DNA from: Amaranthus tricolor
Taxonomy: Eukaryota; Streptophyta; Magnoliopsida; Caryophyllales; Amaranthaceae
Assembly: GCF_026212465.1 (NCBI RefSeq)
Contig: NC_080050.1
Coordinates: 29,764,070-29,828,069, forward strand
Length of the DNA: 64,000 bases
Direction: 5' to 3'
A model generated the notes under the pieces. The model made no database searches. It was not told the DNA's origin and saw only the letters and a list, made by a program, of their open reading frames with translations. The translations under genes and the position numbers were made by a program. Positions 1 to 14,792 of this stretch are shown one piece after another. Each line of letters begins with the position of its first letter. Position 1 is the stretch's first letter.

Positions 1-155
1 CTAGTAGGGTCAAAAGCTATAGGCAGTCATTTCCTTTTTGAGATTGTGAAAGAATACGTTCCAATTTATCTAAGAGAAACCAAAGAGAAATCAAAGAGCT
101 CATCCATACCTGTTGTTCTAGAAGCTGTAAGATTTTCTATTGCTTGCCTGGAATC

Positions 156-3100
156 TCAAACAGGATTTTGGCCCCTGTTCTCGGGTCTGGACAGTTTTTT
201 GGACCGCAGTTTTGATGATGACTTGATTACATCAATCAAAGTAGTATTTTCTTCATCCTGCTCATCTTCGTCATCAGGGGCTTCCTGGTCAGATGAGCTA
301 ATTGCATCATCTTCCCCACTAGAGCTTTTCTCATCAAACAATTTTTTCCCACGTAGATTACGCTGTTTAGGTGGTCGGCGGCCTCGGCGTTTCATAGCTG
401 TTGCTTCTTTATCTTCAGCACCTGAAACCACATTCAACACCATCAAAATACCTTGGAACTTCAAAAGATGCTTCTTCAATTTATAAAAAGAACATTCTTA
501 TGCTAAAGATTAAGCTGGAAGCTCACTTGAGAAGTTGAGATGAGTTTAAACTTAAATTTCATTCACATAAAAAGAATAAAAAAGAAAAAAGAAAAAAAAA
601 GAAAATAGAGCAAAGAAACATGGCTAGCAGAGTACAGTACGCAAGAAACATAATATTTTAGGTGCAAAACACCAAGATTCTCTTACAACAGCAATTCAAC
701 AATGTCAAAGCCTTAAAACATTCTTTAGATAAGAAATTTTTATGAGTAGGATAACGGCAAAAATAGCAAAAACACACACACGCGCTTCCATAACATTTCT
801 ATCCCATTAGCCTAAATTAAGAAATAAAAGAGCATCATTCTACAACCAAAGAATCCAAGCATAGCCATAAAATGCACAGCTCCAATGCTGCTAGGGATAT
901 TTAGCAAAAGGTCGATGATTAAGTAGCATTGCTCTAAATAAACAGTGACAACGGTAAGACATACTTTCCATGAACATAAAGAAAAAAAAATAGCAAGGGA
1001 ATTAACAAATGCATAGCTTATGCATCTAGTAAAGTATGGAACTACAACTGATACATGTTAGAATGTTACACTCTAGTGATAAAAAGGTTTCTCAGTTAGG
1101 TAAGGGCATAGCCTGTGCAGGGCTGCAGATGTTTAGCCTCCAAGAGCCTCCAAAAGAAGCAACGCCTAGTCTTGTTGGAGCTGATTAACTCTCAGTCAAG
1201 GAAGCTCCATATGGGTTGTTGAAAGTGAAATCTCAGTGGTAGAAAAATACTAGCAATTGACAATACAACTTACATTTTCTATGTACAGGGCTAAAAAGAT
1301 CACTCCAGTTCACCAACAAAATACAAAATAACACACAGAGATTCAAAGAAAAATTTAGGGATACACATAGAAGACGGACCATAGGAGCTTAACCACAGAC
1401 ATGACAAAAGAAGAACAAATCATGAATCAGAGAAATGAAGAAATTAACATAGAAGCTCCATAGAAATGTGCGTAAGTAGAGGAGGACAAATTCGGGATTG
1501 ATAGAAAAAGAAATCTGGCTAATTCTATTTTGCAACCAGAAAAAGGAAACCAAGACAAATCTGAGCCAAACTAAAGAGTCAAGATGAGGCTGACTTCAAC
1601 CTCTCAAGCCTCAATGAGTTTCAAGTCAACATTGGGGCTCAATTTATTTAGTTTAACCAAAAAATTAGTGCATTGGTTCATTGATTATCAAAGAGAGAGG
1701 AAGGAAATGACAACAACTCATAATAGTTAAATATACATCAATACCCAATACGCAAAACAATATTACCAGAAAAGAACCGTTCAACGTATAATCTATTTTG
1801 AATGGAAAGATAAGCATATCGGTGTATAATTACAAGTATATCATTACCTGCAAAACCTTCCATCTTCACACATTTTTCTTGCAGGGTCTCAACAAACTGA
1901 TGATAGGGTCGCCAACCACTAGGATCCTCGTCTGTATTTGTATTCTCCGTTCGTCCTTGGATGTCTTTTAAGCTACATGTTCAAGCCAACAACAGGTTCC
2001 ATGTCATCAAGAATTTAACAAGTATATTAATGGATAATAAGCTCAAATGACTCCAGCTTACAGGTCAGGAATATCTGTAGATGGAAGTTTCTCAACAAAA
2101 GGGACAACAGCACCAACCAAAAATGACAGTCGCTGTGGTGCGTCTATAAAAGCATAATCTATAGCCGCCTTCACCATTTTTAGAATGTCCAATCTATGCT
2201 TACTTCTAGCAGCACCCACGATAGTTCCTGATAGCTGAACAGCGAGTTGCTTGCAATCAAGAAAGGAATTGTCCACGGACAATTTATCAGTGTCATTAGA
2301 ACGTTGAAGCATATGCCGATGGTATGCCTGTCAACATAATATAATATTATATAACAACAAGACAAAGTATAAGATTACAATAGGAATCTCGTAAAGTAGG
2401 ATAAATTCATTAAAAAAATAAATCAGAAAGTTTTTATCGACTTCAGTTAAACATCTGTCAAATGAAAAAACAAATTTCAGCCCAAGGTTTTCATCCTCAA
2501 CTAAATTTTAAAAAGATTCTCTAAGTTCCAATTTACCTATACCTCACTCCCCTGTTCTAATGTCTGACCTGTACATGAATTTAAGCAAAGATCTACTTTT
2601 TCCCAAAAATACTTGCCAACATGACTACTTGAAATGGGAGTCCAAAAATATATGGTATATCATTCTAGAAAGTCATAAAACTACCCCCATCAATCTATTC
2701 AAAATAACAACACATCATTTTAAATTTTAAGTACATAAGAACAATTTCAATACATTCTAAACCAGTAAATTGATGTCTTACTCTTTTAAGTGCTTCAAGA
2801 TACAATAAAAAAACATTCTCATCTTTTTTCCTCAGAACAGCAATTAGCTGCTTGATCACCTCAGCTATGTTGTTTCCGTGCAGTGTAAGATGAGAGATGA
2901 TCTCTGGACCTAGATATTCCTGCATCAAAATTTAAAGGCAATCCACATCAAACAACTAGTTTCAAGCAAAAGATAGCAAGTAAATCAAAAAATTTAAAAC
3001 ATGGAGCACAAACATCTAAGCTTAAACTACAAAAACAGTAGCAGTACAATTTTAACAATTGACGAAAAGTCCTAGAATAAATGGAAAGCCATCAAGTCAA

Positions 3101-5432
3101 ATCCTTGAAGTCTTTACCAAGGGAACAACATTGCTCGTAATCAACTTCCCAGCAGCAATGATAACAACATCTCGAGTCGTCTCTTCTACATACTCTCTGT
3201 TAAGATCTTCATCTTCAGTTTCACCTACAAGATATATCAGAAAAGATATAAGATATTTCATATTTGATTTTCATGTCAAAAAAAGTATTTTTAATAGAAG
3301 ACACTTAATTCGAAAAGCATGTAACTACTTCACAACAGATAATAAACAATAGACATTTAGGCAAGTCATATAAAATCCTTTCATAAGATCAAGATAGTGT
3401 GTCGCAAGATTATTAGGATTGAAATCCAAGTTTGAAAAGTTTCAGTTGTAGCATTCTCTATCTTAATTGCAAAGGAATGTAATCATAGCTTAATTATATT
3501 AGCTTCTATACAGAAATCATAATCACTTTGGTTATAGGCCTACACTGTCACCATTATTCTATGAAGAGCTGATTTCTATAAGTAATAGTGAACACATTAT
3601 GTTATATCCGAATCAAAGATATCCAAATTGCTATTTTCCTATAACTCTACATGTGTCTGTTGAATATAAAAGAATAGCTAAAGTTGAGCCGTTGGACAAA
3701 GGTAGTAATGATAATTTTGAGAAGCAATTCAAAAAAAAGTCTCCTTTATCATATGAATATATTATTGGCTTTAATTATTATTTATTAGCTACAATTCTTG
3801 CTTTTTAGTAATATGTCCATTGATACTACTACCACCTTTTTTTCCCACGTTACAAAAAACAGAGAGAATTCTTTACAACATTGCATTACCCAAACCACAT
3901 AGTGGCTCCCGCATAGGGAAGATTGGGGGAATCGAACTTTAAGTGGCATATGTTAATTATCATTTATTGAGTGGTGAGAGTATACTTTTGAATAATTTGT
4001 AAGAGAAATGTAGACAAATCAAATCCCACCAAAAGCCATTTGCTAAACACCCCTTTATCTTGATATTTATTCTTGAATCAAACAAAGACATAAATGTCCA
4101 TTTACATGGGGACATAAATTTATATTTCTTTGGTATGTATCTCAATCACCTCATTGGCTCTCCCCCACTCCACCCCCAAGAAAATACACTTACAAACAAA
4201 ACAATGTACTCAAGTTATTTTCCCATTTTTCGTGAAATCAAAAATGTCAGGGACTGATTTAGGAGTCAAAAAGACTTACTAGAGACATCAAGCTGCTGTT
4301 CACAAAGTTTCCAAAATTTCTCAAGAGTAGCTTGTGGTGGGTATAAACCCAGAACGTCCAGTGCAGTAGAAGAGTATTTCAATTTTCTAAACAAGCACCA
4401 GAGCTCAGCAAGTATTACACAGACCTAGTGCACAAGATGAGATATAGTGAGACAATAGATCAAGCCAGCATCATACCACAAAACAAAACTATAACACATA
4501 GAAGTCAGCAGAATCATACTCTACAAGCAAGTTGATTTCCCAGTTTCATCTCCACTCCAACTTGAGAAGGCAGAAGAATATAATCTAGTTTCTTGAACAA
4601 TGTATCCCGTTTAGAGAGCAAATATGAGACAGTCGCATCATTTACGGTTTCAGAGCTCACAACAGAATGGAGACACCACTTTATGTGAAGAAACATGTTG
4701 AGCAGCAGAAAACAGTTCACCTGTGTATGAAGAAGCATCATGATACAATCAAAAGTAGAAATCAAAGGGAATCAACAGAATGCTAATATAAAATTTGCTA
4801 CACACCTCATCATCTACATTTCTGAAATTCTCAAGCATGGAGGAAAAATCATCAAATAAGTTATCAATAGGTACAGATCTCCACAATTGAAGCTCATATA
4901 GTCTTTTTAAGTTCACGAGAATAGGGTATTCATCATCACCATCCTAGTAAGCGGAGAAGAATGAAAATAGAAAGCAAAGAAATAGTGATTGCAGTCAGTC
5001 TATCGTACACACAGACATACATATATGTACATATTGAAAAAAAAAAACAGAACCGTGAGAACCAATCTGCCCGACAAAAATTTACTTTAAGAAAAAAAAA
5101 TTGAAAAAAATCAAAAAAAAGGTGTTACTTTTGACATAAAAAGATGTTACTTTTCGAAAAAAACCTATTACTTTGTAATTTGTTTTTTTGATAAATATTT
5201 TTTTTTCCTAAAAGTAACACATTTTTTTTGTTAAAAAGTACCAACTTTTTTTTAAAACAAAAGTAACATTTTTTTGGCCAAAAGTGACACATTTTCTGTA
5301 AAAAAAAGTAACATGTTTTTATTAGGCAGATTGGTTCTTACGGTTCTCATATAAGCTTGGTTCTCAATGGAACTTGACCCTATATATATATATATATACA
5401 CACACACAAATATATAATTAAATAAACAAATA

Positions 5433-5467
<35 letters not shown>

Positions 5468-5875
5468 CAAGTTTCAGTGAGAACCAAGCTTATATGAGAA
5501 CCGTAAGAACCAAAATCTCCGATAAAAATGTGTTACCTTTTTACAGAAAAGGTGTTACTTTTGCACAAAAAAAATATTACTTTTGTTTTTAAAAAAATCT
5601 GGTACTTTTTACCAAAAAAGTGTTACTTTCAGAAAAAAAATATAAATACAAAGTAACATGTTTTTCTGGAAAAGTAACACCTTTTTATGTGTTTTTTTTA
5701 GAATTTTTTTCTTAAAGTAACATTTATTTGCCTAAAAGTATCATCTTTTTTTTAAAAAAAAAATAACACTTATTTGCCTAAAGAAACACCTTTGTAGTAA
5801 AAAGTAACACTTTTTTGTCAGTCAGATTGGTTCTCACGGTTCTCATATAAGGATGGTTTTCACTTGAACTTCTTC

Positions 5876-5906
<31 letters not shown>

Positions 5907-8900
5907 ATCAAATAAGAAAGACAACTTAAAATAAGAAGGATAAAAATGATTTTTTTGTTACTACGTATAAAAAAAGGTTAATATGTTATAAAACGCTAAA
6001 ATAGGAACATTCCTCAAAAATTCCCTTATTTATAAATAACCCTAACCATTTATGCTTTTCGTGCTCCAAATTGATCTTAGATTTCTTCATCTTACTGAAA
6101 TCAAGGGAGTATAATCCTTCTTATTTTAAGCACCCTTCTTAATAGATCTCACCTATATATATATACACAAACACGCACGCACACACACAAACAATGAGAT
6201 GAAGTTATATTCTCATCAGTGGCATTCTTGTAAATATTAGTAGATTTAGATTGAACAGTGGTTCAATCAAAAGCACTCCTATAATACCCATGTATACCCC
6301 TTAATACTCATATGTATCCCAACAAAAAGGATTTAATGCTCCTCAGTTTAATTTTGGTTTTCAGCTTAATTTTTATTTCTACCAGATCCTCTCCCCCTAT
6401 ATATGTCTGTAATTATGTCTCTCAGTATGTCTCTCTCCCTGCCCCCTACCCCATAACCCCTACCCTCCCTCTCGCTTACAATATATAGAGAGAAGATCAT
6501 GTGAAAACCAAAAAATGATGAAATCATGAAAACGAAGGGATACACAATGAAGGGGGTACACATTCTCATTAATTGCAATTCTGTAAATAATGTCAAACTT
6601 ATGTCATAACAGTGGTTAGTTATGAAAATTCATATTTAAAACCCGTACGTACCCTTTTAATACCCATATGTTCACCTTATGAAAATTCATATTCAAAACC
6701 CGTGCGTACCCTTTTAATACCCATATGTTCACTCTTTAATACCCAAATGTTTCCATCAATGGTGAAAATTATTGTATATATAGTCAACTTATGTTATAAC
6801 AAGTTAGATGAACGTACCATTGCTTCTTTTACAGCTGCCTTTAGCTTCTCCATAAGTTCATCCTCGACTTCCTTTAGTTTATTGTTTGCAAATTCTTGCA
6901 GCTCTCCCTTGCACTCCACACAACAGAAGTGCATAGCCTGAATACAAGACCTAAGAGTTTCCTTATCTCCATGCTTAAAAAAAGCCTCCTTCATCAGTTG
7001 GAGTACAGTCTTAAAATTCTAGACATAAAACAAAGAACATCAGGGGAAGATAAGTACAGATATCTTTTCAAAAACTAAACTTCTTAAATGAGAACATCTC
7101 CACTAACCTGTTCCTGTCTCTTTAAAGAATAAAGCTCAAGATTCATATACTGAACAATTTGAACTAATGATGGTGCTTTGGCATTGTCTGCCACGTATTT
7201 TCGCAGAAGCTGGGGGTAGTTTTTCATCATCACCACGGTAATTTCCTGCTTGTTTGTTTCAAAAACTTCCTAATACATACAGAAAATGAACTGATAAAGA
7301 AAATATAGAGGTAGTTGTTTAGAAACATGGATCAAGTCTCGCTATTTTCCGTCTCTCTCAAACTAGCTGAAAAGGCAAACTGAAAGTTTACAACACAATA
7401 GACGACCTTTTGAGCCTTAGTATAGTATTGTTTCCGATTATCAGTAACAGGTACAATCCTCTCCCCAACAGCCTTCTTGACAGATGCACAAAGGAGTCTG
7501 ATCAAATTAGTCGCATCAATTTCAGTCAGCTCGATAGAAGGATTTTCGTCCAGAAGTACAGAAATTATGCACTTCCAATCCTATAAAAGACACATCACAA
7601 AGAAATAGAAAAAAAGATTATATTAGCCTTTTTCACATTGGCTACAACATCTTCCACCGTCCCACTAAGATTGTTGCACTACCCCTCCAAAGCTATCACT
7701 AAGAACTGTAATGCACCAATATCCATGGGACATGAAGTAACAATACCAATAACCGGAAAAGCAATGACTTCCGGAAATTTCTATTCACAAAGGCAGACAA
7801 ACTGCAGACAGCATATTTCAGCACTTACTTTCATGGCCTTCATGTACTCCCAAACATCATCAATGACGTAAGTTATTAGGAGAGGATCGCGTGAGAATTC
7901 CTTCAGTATTTGTAACATTCTACCGAGGGTAACCAGAGAAGAGTCGCTATCTGCTGTGAAAATATAACGAATAAAAAAAAGAAATGTCTCTACAGAGAGC
8001 AAAAACAAACAGAATAATGTGAGTTAGAGCAAACCTGCAGATTGGGGCTGTGAAGTATTAAATTTCTGCTCAATCAAGTGATCATAGACCAGCTCCCCTA
8101 TTGCTCGTCTAATTTCTGGGGCCTCAACAACAAGAAGATCATACAAAGGACCCAAGTGATCATCCAGTAAAAGCTGATGCCTGGAAGGTTATCAGTTATG
8201 TTATCAGCAGAAAGCATTATAAGTTGGAAAATAAATATTCCTCTTCTTATTAAAGGAAATAATACCTTAACAATTGCTTCAATAACCCAATGGCACTCAC
8301 AGCCACAGAAATATCAATGTCATCAGCAAGTTCAATCATTCTGTTGGAAAACCTTTGTGTGAAAAGATCAAGTGATGGGACATTATCATCAACTTCATAC
8401 AGGCTTTGCAATGCAACAACCGAAGCTTTTCTGACACCAGCATTCTTCATTCATCAAAGTCAGAAAAAGGAAAGAAGAAAACAAGAATACAGTAAGGCAT
8501 TTAGACTGAACACATAAAAAGCAATTGACTTCATTAGCCGCTGGAAAAAATATCAAAAAAAAAACGAAACAAACCTTGTCATTCAATGTCCACCCAAGAT
8601 ATTTAAGATATCTATCCTGCAGGAACAATGATGGATACGACAAGATCCAGACACCTAATGACTGTATGCTGGAAACTCTAATATTGGGATCGATGTCTCG
8701 ATAACGATGCATAAATAGCCTACATGGAAGAGTCAGCTTGTCAATAAATTAAAATCATAATATTGATGCAGTCTATTATCTGTAGATAGACTCACCAAAA
8801 AAAACCAGTTTTGATAATCTCTAATGAATCCTGAAAAACCAGGATATCTCAGAATGCATTATCAGCTCAATTCTCTAACTCACAGACACAATCAATATGT

Positions 8901-10576
8901 GGATATCACAGGATTGAATCTCCAAATGTAACAAACACAATTTAAGAACCTTATAAAAATTAGCACACAAATATACTAAATCCCATATCATCTTTCAAAT
9001 TAAAAAACCACTCATAACCCCTAATAGACGACCATTATTTAATATAACGATTCTTGTTCAAAGTTTGGATTACACTGTAAATGTTCATATAATGGGATGC
9101 CATAAGAAAAGGAAAGAAGAGAAGATCAAAAACAAGGCATAAAGTTTAATATTTATGCAAAGAGCAGATCAGATATACATCAATGCATTCTCCGACTCAC
9201 ATAAAACTTAAAACGAAACTTTGTTATCTAGCAATCACCTCTAGTAAATGCAAACTCAAATGAATAAGTCGATTTTTCTGGGTTTTTTTTTTTTTGCCAA
9301 ATGAATAAGTCAGTTTTTCTGTTGTTTTCTTTTAAAAAAAAGAAAAAAGAAAAAAGAAAAAAAAACACAACCGTTTGATGAATCAAAAATTAATCCAAAT
9401 CTTTACAAGATTTATTTTCTCTGAAAAATGTCAAAGACTATGATGTTATCTTCTAAGAATATTTCATTAGCTCAATGTCATCAAGTGGCTCCCACTAAAG
9501 TGAACCTTACCCTTGTGATAACAAAAATGTTGCTTGTGATGAACCCTTCATTGCAAACATTATCTACAACTTCGCATGAATGAGACTGCACATGAATTTT
9601 ATATCAAAAATAATTGACGAAATATGGAAGAAAAAAAAAACTTAAGCGCCTTCCCTTTTCTCACATCCAACCAATTGTATCCACCAAACCATAAACTCTC
9701 TCTCTCCATCTTTCTCCCCAAACACAGCCAATACCACCAAGGTACCAAACTCTCCTTGCTCTATTTGCTGCATTCTTCTTTTTTACCACTAAGGCAAAAC
9801 CCTAAAATTGAAACTTATCCTCATGTGCCTTCCCTTTCCCTCCTCTGCACCGCCCCTAACTCTTGTGGCTTCTCTGTTTTCCAAAAAAATTGCAATGTTC
9901 TCTTTAAGGCCACCCTAAGCCCTCCTATCCTAAACCTTATCTCCAAGTACATATCTCCTTCAACTTGGCTACACACACCAACCAATTTTACAGTCACCTC
10001 TGTACAATTGTGATCTCCCATCAAAATTTCACTGGCGTCTATGCTTCTGCCACTAGCTACTGCTATGAGTGGTGCAATAGTGAGTTCTAACTTCTAAATG
10101 ACTATTTTAGAGAGTTGTTATGGTATTATAATATTAAAAGTAATAGTTGAGGGCGTGATAGAAAGACGTAAGCGAGGATGAAATGAGGTTTGAGTTTAAA
10201 TAGAAGAGGGCACTACCACAGGAGTGGGGAGGAAAGAGAGAGAGACAGTAATATAAAAGAAGCAGTTATAGAAGGTGGTTAAAGTGGTCACAGGATAAGG
10301 AAAAGAAAAAAATAATAATTAAAAAGAGGGGGTTTGATACTCATGATAGTAGGGATGCTTCTAAAAAGAATGCGGACAAAGGTTTTGGTGGAGCTGTGAA
10401 AAAGTTAGGTGTGTCAGGAGGAAGCGAAACATAAGCCTTGATTGCCAATTGGCCTTTGCTCAGCTTTTTTTGGCTTTTGGTTTATTAATATGGTCAAACA
10501 GCCTATGTTAAAGAAAAACATATTAAAGTAAGCTTCGATACAAATCATAGATCCAACTGCAATAACATCTAATTAC

Positions 10577-10609
<33 letters not shown>

Positions 10610-13600
10610 CTTCAAGTTGCTTTTACATAAATCAATAATAGCAAGTTCCCAAATAAACAAATCACCTTAATCCATAGGGTTACTAAATATTTAACCTTAT
10701 CCCAAACATCTAATCCAAGGAACGATCATTGAAAATGCACAAAGATGCACTAGTGTGACAAAGTCTTAAGCTTTCTCTTCTTTCTGAAGCCACAATATCT
10801 AATCTGAAAGAGATCTCAATACTTACTGAGTCAATCAAAGACTCACCAATAATAATAAGCAAACTAACCCATATCCCACTTGCAAAAATACAATGTAGAA
10901 AAAGATGATTATTATCCTCCTAATCTCAAAAACACATGATACATCGTTATGGGCAAAGAGAATGATAGGGAGTATATTTGGAGATTTTCCATAGCATTAA
11001 GTTTACCCAAAACCAAAAGCCAAGAGAAAGCTCCCTTGCTAGGAGTTTTAGCCTTCCAAATAAGCTTGGCCAATGGAAAAGCGAGTGGATAAGAAGGAGG
11101 ATCAACAAGAAGGGAATAAAATGAGACACATGAAAAGGATTTTGAAGAAGTGCAGGGAGTTTTAGCCTTCCAAACAATCTACGTTTAACAAAACTCTTCA
11201 CCAAATGAAACTAGTTTAGAAGGAACTTCTTTCCACCAGGTTTTGCTTAGCTATTTCGCATATACAACATCAAAAAGATAATTTAATCAAACACCTTAAT
11301 AGATAGCTAATACTACTAGGCGCCGAAAATAGCCCATACAAACAATCAAATTGCCAATAAGTGATTCCCAAACAAAATATAAAGTGAACTGAATGAGTAA
11401 CTTTTAATTTCAAATTCTATTATATTTTTTGATTTATAAAACCAATTTTGTAAAACATTTGCACCTTATATTATATTGTCTTTTTCTACAAACAACTAAC
11501 ATATAATTGAGTCATGCACAAATCAAATCGAAACTCAGGTCATTATCTTGTTCTCGAGGGATATGACAACCAAATTTGCTGGAATGTCAGAACATGTTAA
11601 TTATTAGATTCTGGATCATCAAAAGAAAATTGATTTTCAACTAAAAAATAAACAAAAATCTTACAAGGAAAAAAGATACGAAACCCTCACTCTCCAATAC
11701 AACTTTAATCCCAAATAGAAGAAAAAGTAAAAAATAGATATTTCATGAAGTTGTAGGCTAAATTGCCGAAATTTGGAAATATATATCAAAAGTAGTGATA
11801 TACGTTCACCCTCATTTAAGCCAGCCAAACAAATCCACATTTATAATTTTCAGCAAAGATATTCTTTAACGGATATCCAACTTTTCTATCTCTTTTGACT
11901 AAAAATTATTTATTAAAAACTTTAATTATTGTAATTGTCCGTGTTAATCTAGTTGTGCTCATTGCAAAAAACGACTAGAAAAGTATTCAAAAATCAAGAA
12001 CACATACCCTTTAAATATCTTGTCCATCATCTCTTCTATTATTGTTATCTTTTCATGAGTAGACATCAATCTTTTATTGAGAGACTGCGCTCGAGGACCC
12101 TCTGCTCGTTTCTTGTTTTCAGCATTTAACTGCCTCTGCGTAGTTTCACGCTGTGAACCAAGCATTTTTGCCACTGTAATGAATGATGTGACAAGTTGAA
12201 GCCCAACCAAAGAAGCAACTTGGCGATAAATTCGTGGCGGGGTGCTATAACAAAAAAAAAAGGGCAGTTAGCTGAGATAAAGTGGCTAAACTTTGGAAAA
12301 CAAACACATGACATATTTTGAATAACCAACCATGATAGAGCAATCACATAGTCTGTGCATTTATCAAAAAGCATCCCATCAAACAATGGCCCTATCTGGC
12401 ACTCGGTGACCAAATTATCCCAAAAGTAAACTAGGTTATCTTTCATGTTGTTGAAGTCCTTTCTTTTTGAGCTTTGGTAATCTTCAACTTCACCCTGTAA
12501 AAATTAAGACAAAACTTTATTCAGAAAGCATGAAATCTTAAAGCAAATTGAGCTAATTACTAACTAAATGTTTCTGAAAAGCAATACCGCAAATCTTAAT
12601 CAACTAAAACTGTTAAAAGTTGAAAATACCTTTGTTGCAAGATTGACCAAAGCAATCACTACATTATCAACATCTATCTCCTCAAAGGGATCACCCTCCA
12701 TGTCATATTTTGCACCACATGACTGCAGTTGTAACCCTATTAGGCTAATCTTTGCAGCAATATAAACATAATTTATCATACATTTTTCTAATCATAAATT
12801 GACATAAATTGCCTTTACTATATATCACCCAAAAAGGGTACTACTACTACTTCACTGTACAAAGTAAAAAATTTCAATCACCTCAAATAACATAGACAAA
12901 AGGTCAAGCATTGCTTGTTTTTTATCCTTCTCATAAAGCTCAACCCAAACCTTGACTATTGGAGGTATATTTTTCCTGCTCCCTTTAATAGCCTCTGCAC
13001 AAGATAACATTAGCAAATTACACTAGAGAAAGCATTATTGTGAGGATATGTGCAGCTAACAATGGAAAACATGAATTCCTTTTAGCTATATGGTTCATTG
13101 TGGCCAAATTACCATATGACAGAAAAATAGCAATCAAAAAATAGAGGTGCATGTAGCACACTTTGCCCCTTTTTAAGCAAAAGAAGGTAAAGGGAAAAAT
13201 CAGCGTCGTATGAGAAGGGGAAAAGATGGAGGTGCGAGAGGGGGGACTGTGCAATACACCCTTATATGTATATTTCCAAGATATTTCCAATGGGATAAAG
13301 AGTTCAGACTTCAAATGACTAAAGAACTTATAAATTAAGCTTTTGCAGCAATATTTTCTAAAATACAAAAAAATATGTAGATATATTGACGTATCTATCT
13401 ACAAATAGAGACTGCAAAATCCCTGCTAAAAATCCTTAGGTGGACAAACGCAAGTACCATATTTTCCTAACCTGTTAAAAGTCTAGACAATTGTTTGAAG
13501 GAAAACTTTAGACAAATAAGCACCCACAATCTCACAAAAGCTACACATCATATTGCAATTTGCAACAATGCTAATGAATTTCAAGAACTATGAAATGCTC

Positions 13601-14758
13601 TCATAGAATATTCAACAGAATAAAAAGATTTACCGCCATGAATATTGGTTTTTAGGTGTAGAACTATCTTATTCCCCTTATAAAATCTTCTTTATTGAGT
13701 ATATTATGTATCCTCCCGTAAAGAAAATATAAATAAGCTAAAGATTTAACCCGATGAGAAATAAATCACCCTTCAATTACATGAGGTCAAATATATTTAT
13801 CGATTGACTCCTCAAGGCCTTATATGATGATATCAAGTGACAATTGCATTGGAATGAAAGAAACAATAGTGCAAAAATATGGTGTCGTTGGCAGTCACGA
13901 AAAGATTTGTGGATGATTTTGCGATTATCATGACCTATATTTTAGTCCTGTGCTCAAAAACTTCTACAACAGGGTTGCGATAGAGTGACGTGAACGATAT
14001 TTTACACAATGAAAGAAACAATATATCATCAACCCAAAAGACCCAAGTAAAACATAGTCCTTAAAAATCCCACCCCATCAAGTCGTGGATTCTATTTTAG
14101 CGGGAAGCAAACCAAAATATCGATACCTTATATTCCCACCCCATGAATGTAAGCCACCAATGAGGCACCCACGGACAAAGAGAAAGGCAAGGAAAGTAAC
14201 CACGGTGGAAAGAAGAAGAGCAGTAAAGAAAACATGAGGAATGAGGCCAAAGTAAACTAGCAGCTTTAGGGATTAGATGTACTAATTTTATTTTCTAATA
14301 ATTCAATTATTTAACCAACTGACAAAAGATTCAACAACAACACCAATGCTAGAGCCTTAATCCCAAAAGATTGATTAGTGACAACCGGTAAAACTTAGTC
14401 ACATCTAAGATTCATAAACCAAAAACCAATTAACAAATGATAAAAAAAATAAATTTCCTTAATCATCTAATAGCATGATCTATGGAGATCAAGATATACT
14501 TAAACTATGCAAGAAGTATTTTTTCTATACATTGATCAAATTCACATGGATGCAAATATATAGCAACTTAAACATAAAATAAAATGCTTTTGGACGGTAT
14601 CTATATAGGCATGTCCACAAAGGTAATCACTAGGGCACAACTTTACACTTCTAACCATCTTCGTTGAGGTGATAAATTTCTACCCAGGACACCTTCGAAC
14701 AAACCATACAAAAGGTCATGATCCTTTCAAAAAACAATGGAATACGTGACAGTGAAAT

Positions 14759-14792
<34 letters not shown>

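Larger units (their letters stand above)
4944..6817 (-). other. SCC3 intron 13, packed with foldback repeats and TA tracts
   Basis: This 1.9-kb intron holds two related AT-rich foldback elements (about 5050-5384 and 5463-5876), TA microsatellites (about 5385-5462 and 5884-5906), an AC-rich stretch near 6165-6195, and a second repeat family around 6190-6800 that includes a 57-bp tandem duplication. I see no coding sequence. The neighbouring exons are normal. Confidence 0.75.

Noticed and set aside
9624..10013. 129-codon plus-strand open frame inside SCC3 intron 6
   Set aside because: It is proline- and leucine-rich from CT-rich sequence, matches no family I know, and sits among repeat remnants. 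Weak LINE-endonuclease-like words near its end are not enough for a call.
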